The notes under the pieces are model-generated. The model saw nothing but the letters and a program-made list of their open reading frames with translations. It was not told the DNA's origin and searched no databases. From positions 1-64,000 of the forward strand of contig NZ_JADCNH010000021.1 in assembly GCF_018904615.1 (NCBI RefSeq): a DNA stretch of 64,000 nucleotides. Reading direction: 5' to 3'. A program made the translations under genes and the position numbers. This document shows positions 36,561 to 45,220 of this stretch, piece by piece. The number at the start of each line of letters is the position of its first letter. Positions within the stretch are counted from its first letter, which is position 1. Source of the stretch: Verticiella alkaliphila (GTDB lineage Bacteria; Pseudomonadota; Gammaproteobacteria; Burkholderiales; Burkholderiaceae_B).

Positions 36561-38044
36561 GCGAAGAGCCCATGCAGGAACCAGCGCCCCGCGGGCGTAT
36601 CGCGTTCCTGATAGACCCAGAAACGCGCGTGGTCGCCGTCTTCGAAGACGAAGTAATCCCGCGCACTCAGCATGCCGTCCCACCAGCCAGCCTCCAGACG
36701 CTCCGGGCCCTGGATCCGGGTCAGCCGCTGGCGACCATGCATCAGACCTTCGCGTGACTCGGTGAGGGGCAGCGGCGCATCGAGCAGCCAGAACGGACGC
36801 TCGGGTCGCGCCGGGTGCAACGGTACCGACACGGCAGGCGGGGAATCGGCCGGCCGCCACTGGTTGGCCACTTCCGGCCGGTGATCCGCCTGCGGCCGTG
36901 CGCACAGCACCCGCTCGCGACCCAGACGCGCCGTGAGCAGTTCGACGAGGCGGCGGTGGTCGACGGCCGTGGCGCCAGGCTCGGCGAACAAGGTACCGGA
37001 CGGCGCAGGCTGCGCCAGAACATCGTTCGCCAAGAGGCGCACCGCCACGACCGGGGCTTCCAGCGTGAGCGTGGCCAGCCGCTCATGCAGCAGCCGGGTG
37101 AGGTGCTCGGGATGGCTGGCGGGCTCGGCCAGGCGCACGACCAGGCGGGTGGGTGGACGCGCATGCCGTCCGCGCTCGTGATCGAGCCGGCATTCGATGG
37201 CACGCACGGCCAGGTGCCGCGCGGCAAGCCACTCGCACAGCCAGCCCAGCAGACGCGTGACGACGACTTCGGCGGCTTGCGCCTCCTCGATGCGCTCGGG
37301 CAGCCACACCCGCTGATCGAACACCGGGGCCGCCTCAATCCAGGCAAAGGCGGCCGGCACCCGGCCGTAGACTTGATCGAGCTGGGCGACGAGCGCCGGG
37401 CTGGTACGCCGCTGCAGGCCTTCGCGGGGCAGACGATTCAGCCCGCCCAGCGTCCGGCAGCCGATATCGCGCAACCAGTCGGCGTGCGGTGCGGTTTCGG
37501 GCAGCAGAGCCCAGGACAGGCCATCGAGCACGGGCTGCAGGCTGCGCACCCGCAGCCGCCGGCGCCGGGACGTGCGCGCCCGGGCCAGGACCCACGCCGC
37601 GTGCGCCGTGGGCGCCACGCCCAGCCGGCAGGCCAGGCCTTGTCCGGCCAGGGTATCCCGGATGCGCCGGCACACGGCGCGGATCCCGCCAAAGAGCCGC
37701 AGACCCGCCCCGATCTCCAGCACGATCACGCTGGCGGGCAGTACCGCCACCTGGGGGGAGTACTGCAGGAGCGCTTCGGCCGCGGCACGCAGGGCCACCG
37801 ATTCGGCCGCCCGATCCTGGTCCACGGGCTGCACCTGAGGCGCCATCGCCAGCGCGCCGTTGCGCCGCATGCCCACCCGGACACCCAACGCCGCCGCGGC
37901 AGGCGTGATGGCGACCACGCGCTCGTCGTGCACGACCATCACCGGCGCCAGCGCGCCAGGAGGCTCATCCGGCGAGCAGAGGCTGGCGGCCGGCAACACG
38001 TCCAGGCTCAGCCGCGGCAGGAAGATGCCGATCCAGAGGGACAT
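36557..38044 (-). CDS. imuB: ImuB, inactive Y-family polymerase-like mutasome protein
   Basis: A 495-residue DinB/UmuC-like protein. The first strand reads MSLWIGIFLPRLSLDVL, so the catalytic DxD acidic motif of Y-family polymerases is replaced. This agrees with ImuB acting as a beta-clamp-binding adaptor rather than a polymerase. Helix-hairpin-helix and little-finger regions follow. The end (RFWVYQERDTPAGRWFLHGLFA) is the conserved ImuB tail. ATG 38044 sits inside the end of imuA (80-bp overlap) directly after a CTT repeat and has no Shine-Dalgarno, so it probably depends on coupled translation. The open frame continues upstream antisense-like and is not used. Confidence 0.93.
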   Translation of the reverse strand: MSLWIGIFLPRLSLDVLPAASLCSPDEPPGALAPVMVVHDERVVAITPAAAALGVRVGMRRNGALAMAPQVQPVDQDRAAESVALRAAAEALLQYSPQVAVLPASVIVLEIGAGLRLFGGIRAVCRRIRDTLAGQGLACRLGVAPTAHAAWVLARARTSRRRRLRVRSLQPVLDGLSWALLPETAPHADWLRDIGCRTLGGLNRLPREGLQRRTSPALVAQLDQVYGRVPAAFAWIEAAPVFDQRVWLPERIEEAQAAEVVVTRLLGWLCEWLAARHLAVRAIECRLDHERGRHARPPTRLVVRLAEPASHPEHLTRLLHERLATLTLEAPVVAVRLLANDVLAQPAPSGTLFAEPGATAVDHRRLVELLTARLGRERVLCARPQADHRPEVANQWRPADSPPAVSVPLHPARPERPFWLLDAPLPLTESREGLMHGRQRLTRIQGPERLEAGWWDGMLSARDYFVFEDGDHARFWVYQERDTPAGRWFLHGLFA

Positions 38045-38705
38045 GGGCAGAAGAAGAAGAAGAAGAAAGGCCCGACGCGGCGTGCGGCCAGGCGACATGG
38101 AGGGGAAGATCGCGCACCGGCCCGCGGCGCTTGACGAAGCGCAGCAACACCCCGCCTTGCGCAGGCCAGACGGTGATGCGCAAAGGCGCGGGCGATGCCT
38201 GACGGGCCGCCGCCACGGGACGAATGCCGATGAAGAGGACATCGGACGCCTGGGCAGCGACGTGCAGCCGGCGCAGATCCGCATCGCGCACCTGGGGGAG
38301 CCAGCACAGCAAGGCCGCACAGCTGCCGTTCTTGAGGATCTGGCTTGCAGCCCACAGGGCATCGGCTGACGTGGCCGGCTGCACCCACAGCAGCCGTGCC
38401 GGATCAAGCTGCCAGCCGGCCCAGCTCGCGGCCTGCGGCGGATGCGGTGGCTGCACCAGCGCCACCGGACGGCGGCCCGCCACCCGCGCCAGGGCGGGCT
38501 GCAGAAGACGCACTTCTCCCACCCCATCGCGAGGCACGAGAAGCTCGATCAGCTGTCCGCGTGGCCAACCCCGGCCGGGCAATTCCGCCGATAACGCCGC
38601 ATGCCCCGTGTCCACGCACGCGCTGGCCGGGCTGCCCCATTGGGACGCCCGCCAGAGGGCGGGATGCGGCAGCACGGCGGTGGATGGGACCTGGGCGACA
38701 GGCAT
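37965..38705 (-). CDS. imuA: ImuA, mutasome accessory protein (RecA/SulA-like)
   Basis: A 246-residue protein. The fold pattern is that of the ImuA/SulA family, a degenerate RecA-like domain: GRGWPRGQLIELLVPRDGVGEV near 44, LWVQPATSADALWAASQIL and GSCAALLCWLP. ImuA binds RecA and ImuB and is needed for damage-induced mutagenesis. It starts 17 bp after a near-perfect LexA box. Its 3' part reads through a GAA/CTT repeat (residues near SSSSSS) and overlaps imuB by 80 bp, longer than usual, so the true stop may have shifted. First gene of imuA-imuB-dnaE2. Confidence 0.9.
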   Translation of the reverse strand: MPVAQVPSTAVLPHPALWRASQWGSPASACVDTGHAALSAELPGRGWPRGQLIELLVPRDGVGEVRLLQPALARVAGRRPVALVQPPHPPQAASWAGWQLDPARLLWVQPATSADALWAASQILKNGSCAALLCWLPQVRDADLRRLHVAAQASDVLFIGIRPVAAARQASPAPLRITVWPAQGGVLLRFVKRRGPVRDLPLHVAWPHAASGLSSSSSSAHVPLDRHLPAAAEPGRVAGRQPLLAG

Positions 38706-38721
38706 GGCAGGCAGACACGAA

Positions 38722-38741
38722 TACTGTATATAAATCCAGTA
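38722..38741 (-). promoter_or_regulatory. LexA (SOS) box of the imuA-imuB-dnaE2 operon
   Basis: TACTGTATATAAATCCAGTA is one base from the palindromic consensus CTGT-N8-ACAG (ACAG reads CCAG) with matching flanking TA. It lies 17 bp upstream of imuA, where LexA would cover the promoter. Confidence 0.9.
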
Positions 38742-38757
38742 TAACGTATCTGGGCGA

Positions 38758-39555
38758 TCAGCTCTCGTGCGCCCCCATCAACGCCACCGCCGTGCGTTGA
38801 AAGCAGCCAAAGCCTTCGGCACCATGATCCCAGCGCTCGACCACGCAGTGCCGGGTCGAGGCATCGTACGTGATGAGATTGACTGAGTTCGGCACATCCC
38901 CGCGTACGCGGTGCGATACCGCCGTTCCCGCCTGGACGGCCCACGTCCGCTGCGGGTCTCCCACGCCAATCGGCAGGATGTAGGGCAGATGGATGTGGCC
39001 GCCCAGCACGAGGTCGGCCCCTGCCGCCGACCAGGCCGCCACGGCGGCCTGCCGACCGTGCACGACGTTCTCGCGGTCGTCCTCCAGCCAGGCCCGTACG
39101 GGATGGTGCAGCATGACGATGCGCAGCTGTCGCGCGTGCGCGCGGGTCAGGCGTTCGGCCACCCGCTGCACCTGCTCCTCGTCGATCTGCCCATCCTTGT
39201 GCCGCGCCGGCCGCGTCGAATTCACACCGATCACGAGCAGCTCCGGTGTCTCCAGCTCAGGCTCCAGCGAGTCACCGAAAACCCGACGGTAATTTCGGTA
39301 GGGATGACGCCAGCGTGCCCAGAGATTGAAGAGCGGGATATCGTGGTTGCCGGGCACCGCAATCACCGGCGCGGGCAGGCGTTCCAGGAAGGCCTGGGCT
39401 GCCGCGAACTGTCCACGGCGCGCCCGCTGCGTGACGTCGCCCGACAGCACGATGGCCTGGGGCGCACAATCCCGCGCAAAGGCCAGCAAGGCGTCCACCA
39501 CGTCGGCGGTTTCGGTGCCGAAATGGGGATCGGAGATTTGCAGCACCCGCGTCAT
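38758..39555 (-). CDS. Metallophosphoesterase, class III (CpdA-like)
   Basis: A 265-residue calcineurin-fold enzyme. All dimetal motifs are present: Asp9/His11 (ISDPHF), Asp40 (SGDVTQRA), Asn70/His71 (PGNHD), LHHP and the paired histidines in GGHIHLP. The family includes cAMP phosphodiesterase CpdA and UDP-diacylglucosamine pyrophosphatase-like enzymes. The substrate is not certain; the CpdA-like order of motifs makes a cyclic nucleotide plausible. It overlaps the upstream lipid-kinase gene by 4 bp (ATGA), a coupled pair. Confidence 0.9.
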   Translation of the reverse strand: MTRVLQISDPHFGTETADVVDALLAFARDCAPQAIVLSGDVTQRARRGQFAAAQAFLERLPAPVIAVPGNHDIPLFNLWARWRHPYRNYRRVFGDSLEPELETPELLVIGVNSTRPARHKDGQIDEEQVQRVAERLTRAHARQLRIVMLHHPVRAWLEDDRENVVHGRQAAVAAWSAAGADLVLGGHIHLPYILPIGVGDPQRTWAVQAGTAVSHRVRGDVPNSVNLITYDASTRHCVVERWDHGAEGFGCFQRTAVALMGAHES

Positions 39556-40500
39556 GCCCGCTCCCGCACACGCTCATAATCCGGCGGCACCAGCAGCTGC
39601 AGCGGCTTGGGCGCCACCTGGAAGGTGAGCGGCGTCGTGAGATGCATGATCTCGCCATCCATGGCCACCTTCACCCGGCGCCGCTCCCACCGGCGCTCGC
39701 CCACCCGCACGTTCAGCCGGTCAAAGCCGAAGGTGCGAACCTGATCCGCATCGCCCAGGGAACTGAATGCGCCGCGCAGCAGCAGCCAGTACATTTCCAG
39801 CGTACCGACCGGCCGCGCCATCATGGCCACGAGTTCGCCCTGCGTGAGCGGCGTGCCATCGACGCCGATCTGCTCGAGCTGCAAGGCGTTGTTGCCCACC
39901 ACCAGCGTGCGTGCGCATCACGCGCTCCTTGCCCTCGAACGTGAGCCGCAAGGTGAGCTCGCGGTGATCGCGCAGCAGGGTCACGAGCCCTGACCAGAGC
40001 GCCACGAGTCGGCTGCGCCCATAGCGCTTCTTGTATGCCTCGCGATCTTCGAGCAACTCGGGGTACAGGCCCACGCTCGCGTTGACGAGAAAGACGTGAT
40101 CGTTGAGCTGGCCGACCTGCACCGGCTCGATGTGCGCACCCAGCAGGATGCGTGTGGCCGCCGGGATGTCGGCGGGAATGCCGAACGTTCGTCCGACATA
40201 GTTGAACGTGCCCTGAGGCAGGATGCCGAACGGCAGACCGCTCTCCCAGACCTGCCCCGCCACGGCGCTCAACGTGCCATCGCCGCCGCACGCCACCACG
40301 ACGCCCTTGGCTTCTCGGGCCTTTGCGACGACATCGGCGACCGCCGACGTGAGCTCACCACCTGGCACGGCCGTGATCTCGTAGCGACGCCCCGCTTCGC
40401 GCATGGCCGCATCGATGGCCTGCTGTTTGTCTTCGACGGCATTCCTGCCCGACCCTGCGTTCATCACGATGAAGAACGTCTCGGTCCCGGTGAGATTCAT
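39552..40500 (-). pseudogene. Diacylglycerol/lipid kinase family protein, disrupted by one frameshift
   Basis: ATG 40500 (GGGAG upstream) opens MNLTGTETFFIVMNAGSGRN, with the nucleotide-binding GGDGT at residues 72-76 (VVACGGDGTLSAVAG) and FGILPQGTFNYVGR, the YegS/BmrU-type lipid kinase fold. After LTFEGKERVMRTH at about 39915 the frame is lost. The expected continuation LVVGNNALQLEQIG to the end is in another frame, stopping at 39552. The break lies in a GCGTGCGTGCGC stretch, where a 2-base loss or 1-base gain restores the reading frame. It is either a sequencing error or a recent mutation. The intact gene would phosphorylate diacylglycerol or a sphingoid-like lipid. It overlaps the phosphoesterase by 4 bp. 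Confidence 0.85.
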
Positions 40501-40620
40501 GTTGGCTCCCAGTGCGCCAGCGCTGGCGCGCCAGGGCCAAAGCAAGCGCAGTGCCCAGCAAGCCGCAGCGGCACGCAGATTGCTCTGCCCCCGCATCACA
40601 CCACCCCGGAGGGCCGCGCC

Positions 40621-40782
40621 ATGCTGCGTTATGCCGTCATCTTCTTCGTCATTGCCATCATTGCCGCCATCTTCGGCTTTGGCGGTCTGGCCGCGGGCGC
40701 TGCGAGCATTGCCCAGATTCTTTTCTTCATCTTCCTCGTATTGGCCGTGCTGTCGCTCATCAGCGGCATCTTCCGGCGCTAG
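40621..40782 (+). CDS. DUF1328 (YtjA-like) small membrane protein
   Basis: 53 residues, nearly all in two hydrophobic segments (YAVIFFVIAIIAAIFGFGG; AQILFFIFLVLAVLSLISG). Length and sequence match DUF1328 inner-membrane proteins, often linked to envelope or osmotic stress; no function is established. CGGAGG lies 10 bp before ATG 40621. It is followed after 15 bp by a BON-domain gene, so the two probably share a transcript. Confidence 0.9.
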   Translation: MLRYAVIFFVIAIIAAIFGFGGLAAGAASIAQILFFIFLVLAVLSLISGIFRR

Positions 40783-40797
40783 ATCCTGGAGTTCACC

Positions 40798-41313
40798 ATG
40801 CGCGACACGTCTCATCGCCCGGCTCAGGCCGAACTCGATCCCTCGCCGAAGGCAATCGATTCACGGCGCACCCACGCCACGCCCACGTCTCCCGATGGTG
40901 GTGCACGGTGGGTGGCACCGCCCCTCATTGCGTTGATCCTTGCGGTAAGCGCTGCCGCGTGGGACGTGCCTGCGCAGGCTGCCGCTTCTGCCGAGCCCAA
41001 GCCCACCTTCACGGAACGCGTGCGCCAAGATGTAAAGGAAGGCACGGCGCGAGTTCGTGAGAACGTGAAGGACGGCGCAGACGCGGTCGGCAATTACAGC
41101 AGCGATGCGTTCATCACTTCGAAGGTCAAGGCAGCGATGGTCGCCAATGGCGACGTCAAGGCTCTGGATATGAACGTCACGACGCGCGACCGCGTGGTGC
41201 GTCTGGAAGGCGCCGTCGACACACCGGAGCAACGCGCCACGGCCGAGCGCCTGGCCCGCGACGTTGCCGACGTGCGCTCGGTGGACAATCGCTTGCAGAT
41301 CAAACGCCGCTGA
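40798..41313 (+). CDS. BON-domain periplasmic protein
   Basis: 171 residues. A basic N-terminal ~36 residues precede a hydrophobic helix (VAPPLIALILAVSAAAWDVPAQAA), which could be a signal peptide with a long n-region or an anchor. The real start may be further in. From ~100 a single BON domain follows (SDAFITSKVKAAMVAN, then VRLEGAVDTPEQRATAERLA and VRSVDNRLQIK). BON domains bind phospholipid membranes, as in OsmY and DolP. The middle repeats RVRQDVKEGTARVRENVKDG. It lies in an operon with the DUF1328 gene. Confidence 0.85.
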   Translation: MRDTSHRPAQAELDPSPKAIDSRRTHATPTSPDGGARWVAPPLIALILAVSAAAWDVPAQAAASAEPKPTFTERVRQDVKEGTARVRENVKDGADAVGNYSSDAFITSKVKAAMVANGDVKALDMNVTTRDRVVRLEGAVDTPEQRATAERLARDVADVRSVDNRLQIKRR

Positions 41314-41346
41314 GCGGATTTCCGCCAGGCACGGACAATAGCGGAC

Positions 41347-41379
41347 AGCATGAAGACCTCTCCAAGAGGCCTTCATGCT
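41347..41379. terminator. Hairpin after the BON-domain gene
   Basis: AGCATGAAGACCTC (41347-41360) pairs with 41366-41379 (one G-T pair, 5-nt loop), 34 bp past the BON stop. There is no T-run of note; candidate terminator. Confidence 0.5.
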
Positions 41380-41487
41380 TCACGGGGAACGCTGTCAAGC
41401 CCAGGACGGCGCAACGAAGGTCCACGCAGCGTGCGGCGTAGTCCTGGTGGCTATACTCGTGCTCAACGACCTGCCTCGCCTCAGCGC

Positions 41488-41919
41488 ATGACAACCGACC
41501 GTGACGCCACATCACTGCAACTCGCCTACGCAGCCCAGAAACAGGCGCTCGACCTGAGTATTCGCCAAACGCGAGAGCGACGGGCACCGATTCGCTGGAT
41601 GTTGATAACCGTGATCGTGATCTCGACAGCGACGACCCTATGGATTGCCAGCCTCGTCTATGGCCCGATCACACAAGGGTTCATCCTCGATTGCCCGAGA
41701 CTCTCCACCCTCCATTGCCATCGATTGATGCCGAATGAGAGTGGCTATTGGATTGCTTTGCTGACCCGTGGGTTCATGGGCTTGCTCTGCCTGAGCGCGG
41801 CTGTCGTCGCAGCCGCCTACCTGCGAGCCTTCTTGCGACCGACTGCAGAGGAAGAGAGGATGCGCGAACGCTTGCGGCAATTACAGGCGGACATGACCGG
41901 CCGGCATCCGGCCGCCTGA
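41488..41919 (+). CDS. Hypothetical protein with two membrane helices
   Basis: A 143-residue protein not matched to a family I know. It has a polar N-terminus (MTTDRDATSLQLAYAAQKQ), one helix MLITVIVISTATTLWIASLVY, a ~30-residue periplasmic loop with two cysteines (DCPRLSTLHCHR), a second helix GFMGLLCLSAAVVAAAYL, and a charged cytoplasmic tail likely to form a short coiled coil (EEERMRERLRQLQADM). The start is the ATG at 41488; the frame is open to 41350. Codon use looks less GC-biased than in its neighbours. It is convergent with the porin gene, with a terminator between. Confidence 0.6.
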   Translation: MTTDRDATSLQLAYAAQKQALDLSIRQTRERRAPIRWMLITVIVISTATTLWIASLVYGPITQGFILDCPRLSTLHCHRLMPNESGYWIALLTRGFMGLLCLSAAVVAAAYLRAFLRPTAEEERMRERLRQLQADMTGRHPAA

Positions 41920-41961
41920 ATCGTGTTTGGCGGCAGTGACTGGCCATCAATAGATCACAAA

Positions 41962-41989
41962 AAAACAGCCCGGCGAACCGGGCTGTTTT
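41962..41989. terminator. Bidirectional rho-independent terminator
   Basis: AAAACAGCCCGG (41962-41973) and CCGGGCTGTTTT (41978-41989) form a perfect 12-bp stem with loop CGAA. T-runs lie on both strands. It serves the hypothetical gene on the plus strand and the porin on the minus strand. Confidence 0.93.
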
Positions 41990-42031
41990 CTCGACTGCTC
42001 AACAAAGCGCGGCAGAGCCGCGCAGCGTTGA

Positions 42032-43126
42032 TTAGAAGCGGTGACGCAGGCCGACGGCGTATTGTTGCGCGTCGAAGTTGCGGTCGTACCAGGCCTTGTC
42101 GGCGTACGAGTAGTACGCGTACAGGTTGGTGCGCTTGGACAGGTCGTACGTGGCGCCCACGCTGTAGATGTTTTGCTTGGCGGCGTCGATGGCGTCAAAC
42201 GTGCCACCCTTCGGATCCGTACGCTGCCAGGAACCGAACACCGAGGCTTGGCCCAGGGGAACGCTCAGGCCGACCAGGTAGGCGTTGACCTTGCCATCCG
42301 GGAAGTTGCGGATCGTGCCGGTGTTGGCGATGAAGCCGGTGCCGGTGAAGGCGTCGCCTTGGCCGATGTTCGTGTAGCCGTGCTTCATGCGCGAGTAGGC
42401 AGCGTAGGCCTTGACCACGTTGAAGTCCCAGGTACCGCCAACTTGGAAGTTGTACGGATCGTTGCCACCTTGGGCAGCGTTCCAGGCGGTAGCGTCGCCC
42501 AGGTAAGCACGCTCGTACGTACCGGCGATGCCGAACGGACCGTTGGCCCACTTCACGGCAGCGCTCACCAGACGGTTGCTGTTGTCGGTGGTGGCAGCGC
42601 CGCCATCGTAGTTGAAGCTGTAGCCAGCGGCGACACGGAAACCACCGACGTCGGGCGACAGGTAGGCGATCGTGTTGTCAGCACGGTTCGTGCTGTTGCC
42701 GTTGAACGACGAGCCAGCGCCAGCTTGTTGGAAGCCGGTGCCGAAGGGGTCGGTGAAGGCGAAGAAGTCGGACGAAGCCGTCACTTGGCGGCCAAGGCGA
42801 ACTTCACCCCAGTTGCCCGACAGACCACCCCAGGCAGCGCGACCGAACAGACGGCCGCCTTGCTGGCTGGTGCCGTTGCCGACGTTGAAGCCGCTTTCCA
42901 GTTGGAAGTTGGCGCGCAGGCCGTTACCCAGGTCTTCCGTACCACGCATACCCCAGCGCGAGCCGGACTGGACGCCGCTCTGCATGCCGTAGGCGGTGCT
43001 TTGGCCTTCAACCTTCTTCGCGCCGACGCCGACGTCAACGATACCGTAGAGGGTGACAGAGCTTTGCGCTTGCGCGACGCCAGCGAAACCCGCCAGCAGG
43101 GCCGCAGCCAAAAGAGTCTTTTTCAT
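42032..43126 (-). CDS. Outer membrane porin, Burkholderiales type
   Basis: 364 residues: signal peptide MKKTLLAAALLAGFAGVAQA, then QSSVTLYGIVDVGVGAKK, the classic start of Gram-negative general porins in this order. Alternating beta-strands follow (GSRWGMRGTEDLGNGLRANF; GEVRLGRQVTASSDFF), and the last strand ends in aromatic phenylalanine (YAVGLRHRF) needed for BAM recognition. It is expected to form a 16-strand trimeric pore. The GGAG 5 bp before the ATG fixes the start. It has a long leader and is followed by a strong terminator. Confidence 0.95.
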   Translation of the reverse strand: MKKTLLAAALLAGFAGVAQAQSSVTLYGIVDVGVGAKKVEGQSTAYGMQSGVQSGSRWGMRGTEDLGNGLRANFQLESGFNVGNGTSQQGGRLFGRAAWGGLSGNWGEVRLGRQVTASSDFFAFTDPFGTGFQQAGAGSSFNGNSTNRADNTIAYLSPDVGGFRVAAGYSFNYDGGAATTDNSNRLVSAAVKWANGPFGIAGTYERAYLGDATAWNAAQGGNDPYNFQVGGTWDFNVVKAYAAYSRMKHGYTNIGQGDAFTGTGFIANTGTIRNFPDGKVNAYLVGLSVPLGQASVFGSWQRTDPKGGTFDAIDAAKQNIYSVGATYDLSKRTNLYAYYSYADKAWYDRNFDAQQYAVGLRHRF

Positions 43127-43451
43127 TCAAATCTCCAGTCGATTGAGAGAAGCCACTGTGCCAGTACTGCAGATACTGCGCGCCGGCCGGCCCCGGACTT
43201 CCCGTAAGGAAGCTGAGTTGTATTTCATCAAAGTTCGAGGGTTAACGCTAGAAATTCGGGGGGAAACCCGATCAGGGGCCCCTGATGTTGGAAAGCTGCA
43301 ACATGACGCTTCGGGGTTACACGTATCGCCGGCTCCGATCCGCACCTTCGTCAGCCCAGCGCCCGCCTAGATGAAGGAACGCCGCTGCTACACTGCCGCC
43401 ACCCGGAATGCGCGTCTCACCGGCCCCTTGTCTGCCTGTCGGAACCCTGCC
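43127..43451. other. 325-bp divergent region between porin and coq7
   Basis: Holds the porin leader and the coq7 promoter region. On the porin side there are GC-rich bases, then an AT-richer stretch around 43215-43260. A perfect 16-bp palindrome ATCAGGGGCCCCTGAT lies at 43271-43286, and an adjoining TGTTG/CAACA hairpin to 43303. I see no reading frame of interest and no unambiguous -35/-10 pair. Confidence 0.6.
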
Positions 43452-44117
43452 ATGTTGCCCACGCCCCTGCCCGCCCGCCTGCGCCGCCCCAGCCTGCTCG
43501 ACGCCGTGCTGTCCGAAGCCAATCGCGCCCTGCAGGTGTTGAGCGGCGTGGCACCCGCCGCCCGGCGCAACCCCGCCGAGACCGTGACCGATGCACCGCC
43601 CCTGTCGGTGGCCGACAAGCGCCATGCGGCGGGTCTCATGCGTGTCAATCACGTCGGCGAGATCTGCGCCCAGGCCTTGTATCGCGGGCAGGCGGCCGTC
43701 TGCCCGGATCCCGGCACACGCGCCATCCTGAATGAAGCCGCTGCCGAGGAAGTCGATCACCTCGCCTGGCTCAATGACCGGCTTCGGGAGCTGGACAGCC
43801 GCCCGAGCCTGCTCAATCCGCTGTGGTATGCGGGCTCGCTAGCCCTGGGCGTGGTCGCCGGTCGCGCCGGTCAGCCCTATAACCTGGGCTTCATGGCCGA
43901 AACGGAGAAGCAGGTCGGCGAGCACCTGGAGAGCCACCTGCGCAAGCTGCCGGAAGCCGATACGCGCTCGCGTCGCATCGTCGAACAGATGGCCACCGAC
44001 GAAGCCGGCCATCGCGAGCGCGCCGAAGCCCATGGTGGCGTGCCGCTGCCCGCGCCCGTGCGTGTCGCCATGCGCGGCATGTCCAAGGTGATGACCACCA
44101 CGGCCTATTGGCTGTGA
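43452..44117 (+). CDS. coq7: 2-polyprenyl-3-methyl-6-methoxy-1,4-benzoquinone monooxygenase (DMQ hydroxylase)
   Basis: A 221-residue carboxylate-bridged diiron enzyme that hydroxylates demethoxyubiquinone in ubiquinone synthesis at the inner membrane. All six ligands are present in order: Glu70 (NHVGEICAQ), Glu100 and His103 (AEEVDHL), Glu152 (AETEKQV), Glu184 and His187 (DEAGH). ATG 43452 gives the usual short N-terminus. Its 3' end overlaps the convergent cca gene by 13 bp. Confidence 0.95.
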   Translation: MLPTPLPARLRRPSLLDAVLSEANRALQVLSGVAPAARRNPAETVTDAPPLSVADKRHAAGLMRVNHVGEICAQALYRGQAAVCPDPGTRAILNEAAAEEVDHLAWLNDRLRELDSRPSLLNPLWYAGSLALGVVAGRAGQPYNLGFMAETEKQVGEHLESHLRKLPEADTRSRRIVEQMATDEAGHRERAEAHGGVPLPAPVRVAMRGMSKVMTTTAYWL

Positions 44118-45220
44118 GATAGCGCCGCCAGCCGCGCCTCGCGCACGGCACGGCGGATATCGGCAGGCCCGTTCGCCGTGCGCGCCGCCGCCCCGGCATC
44201 CACGTCCCGGGCCAGCCCCAGCCAGCGCTGCCATGCGACGATGTCCACGGGCTCGCACACGTCGGCCGCCGCAAGCAAGGCCTCGAAGCGCTCCGGCTTG
44301 CGCAAGCCATCGCAGCGTTCGATCACGGTGAGCACCGCATCCGGCGTCTGCGCCTGCAAGCCTTCACGCAATAGCGGCAGCAAGCGCGCAGCATCCGCAC
44401 ATTCCGTGGGCACCTTCAACCGCGCATGCAGCGCCGCCGCATCGGTCGCATTCACGCACGCCAGCGCATAGCGCGAAGCGAGCGGCAACGCGCGTCGCGC
44501 CGCGTCGTCCAGCCGCACGCCCATGTCGCCCGGCGGATGCCAGGCTGGCGCCACTCGCGCCAGCGCCCCACTCTCTTCCAGCACGCTCACCAGCCGCGAC
44601 GGATGATCCTGCATCAGGCCGCGCGACACTTCCCGCCAGACGCGTTCGGGCACCAGGGCGTCTGCCTCGCCCTCGGCCACCATCTGCCGGCACAGCGCCA
44701 GCGTCTCGGGAGCCACCCGGAAGTCGTCGAAGCGCGCCGCAAAGCGGGCCAGCCGCAGGATACGCACGGGATCCTCGCCGAAGGCCTCGCTCACATGGCG
44801 GAGCACCCGCTGCGCAAGATCGCGCTGGCCGCCCCAGGGATCAACAAGACTGCCGTCCGGGCGCTGAGCGATGGCGTTGACGGTGAGATCCCGCCGCTGC
44901 AGGTCTTCCTCGAGCGTGACGTCCGGGCCCGCGTGAAAGACGAAGCCCCGATAGCCGCGGCCGGACTTGCGCTCGGTGCGGGCAAGGGCGTACTCCTCCT
45001 TCGTGAGCGGGTGCAGGAAGACGGGGAAATCCCCGCCCACGGGCGTGAAGCCGCGCTCGGTCATGTCTTCGGGGCTCGCCCCCACCACGACCCAGTCCTG
45101 ATCGCCCGCGGGCAGGCCGAGCAGGCGATCGCGCACGGCACCGCCCACCACGAAGACCTGCAGACCGGCGACGGCCGGATCGGCGCCGACGGCCGCCTCA
45201 GGGGATGCTGGTGGTTTCAT
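44105..45220 (-). CDS. cca: CCA-adding enzyme (tRNA nucleotidyltransferase)
   Basis: A 371-residue protein. The nucleotidyltransferase core starts [26 protein letters not shown]: the GG-x-VRD loop plus the D-x-D metal-binding pair. The class II basic motif [10 protein letters not shown] and [16 protein letters not shown] follow. There is no C-terminal HD domain, so it is the short form that only builds or repairs the 3' CCA end. It overlaps the start of its sequence with the end of slt (23 bp) and the convergent coq7 by 13 bp. Confidence 0.95.
   Translation of the reverse strand: MKPPASPEAAVGADPAVAGLQVFVVGGAVRDRLLGLPAGDQDWVVVGASPEDMTERGFTPVGGDFPVFLHPLTKEEYALARTERKSGRGYRGFVFHAGPDVTLEEDLQRRDLTVNAIAQRPDGSLVDPWGGQRDLAQRVLRHVSEAFGEDPVRILRLARFAARFDDFRVAPETLALCRQMVAEGEADALVPERVWREVSRGLMQDHPSRLVSVLEESGALARVAPAWHPPGDMGVRLDDAARRALPLASRYALACVNATDAAALHARLKVPTECADAARLLPLLREGLQAQTPDAVLTVIERCDGLRKPERFEALLAAADVCEPVDIVAWQRWLGLARDVDAGAAARTANGPADIRRAVREARLAALSHSQ

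Noticed and set aside
33630-36611. Open frame of nearly 1000 codons on the plus strand across dnaE2
   Set aside because: Exactly antisense to a complete DnaE2. His/Arg/Gly-rich composition is typical of the reverse complement of a high-GC gene.
38045-38066. Phase-variable repeat switching imuB on and off
   Set aside because: The unit is three bases, so gain or loss keeps both frames; on/off switching by frame change is not possible.
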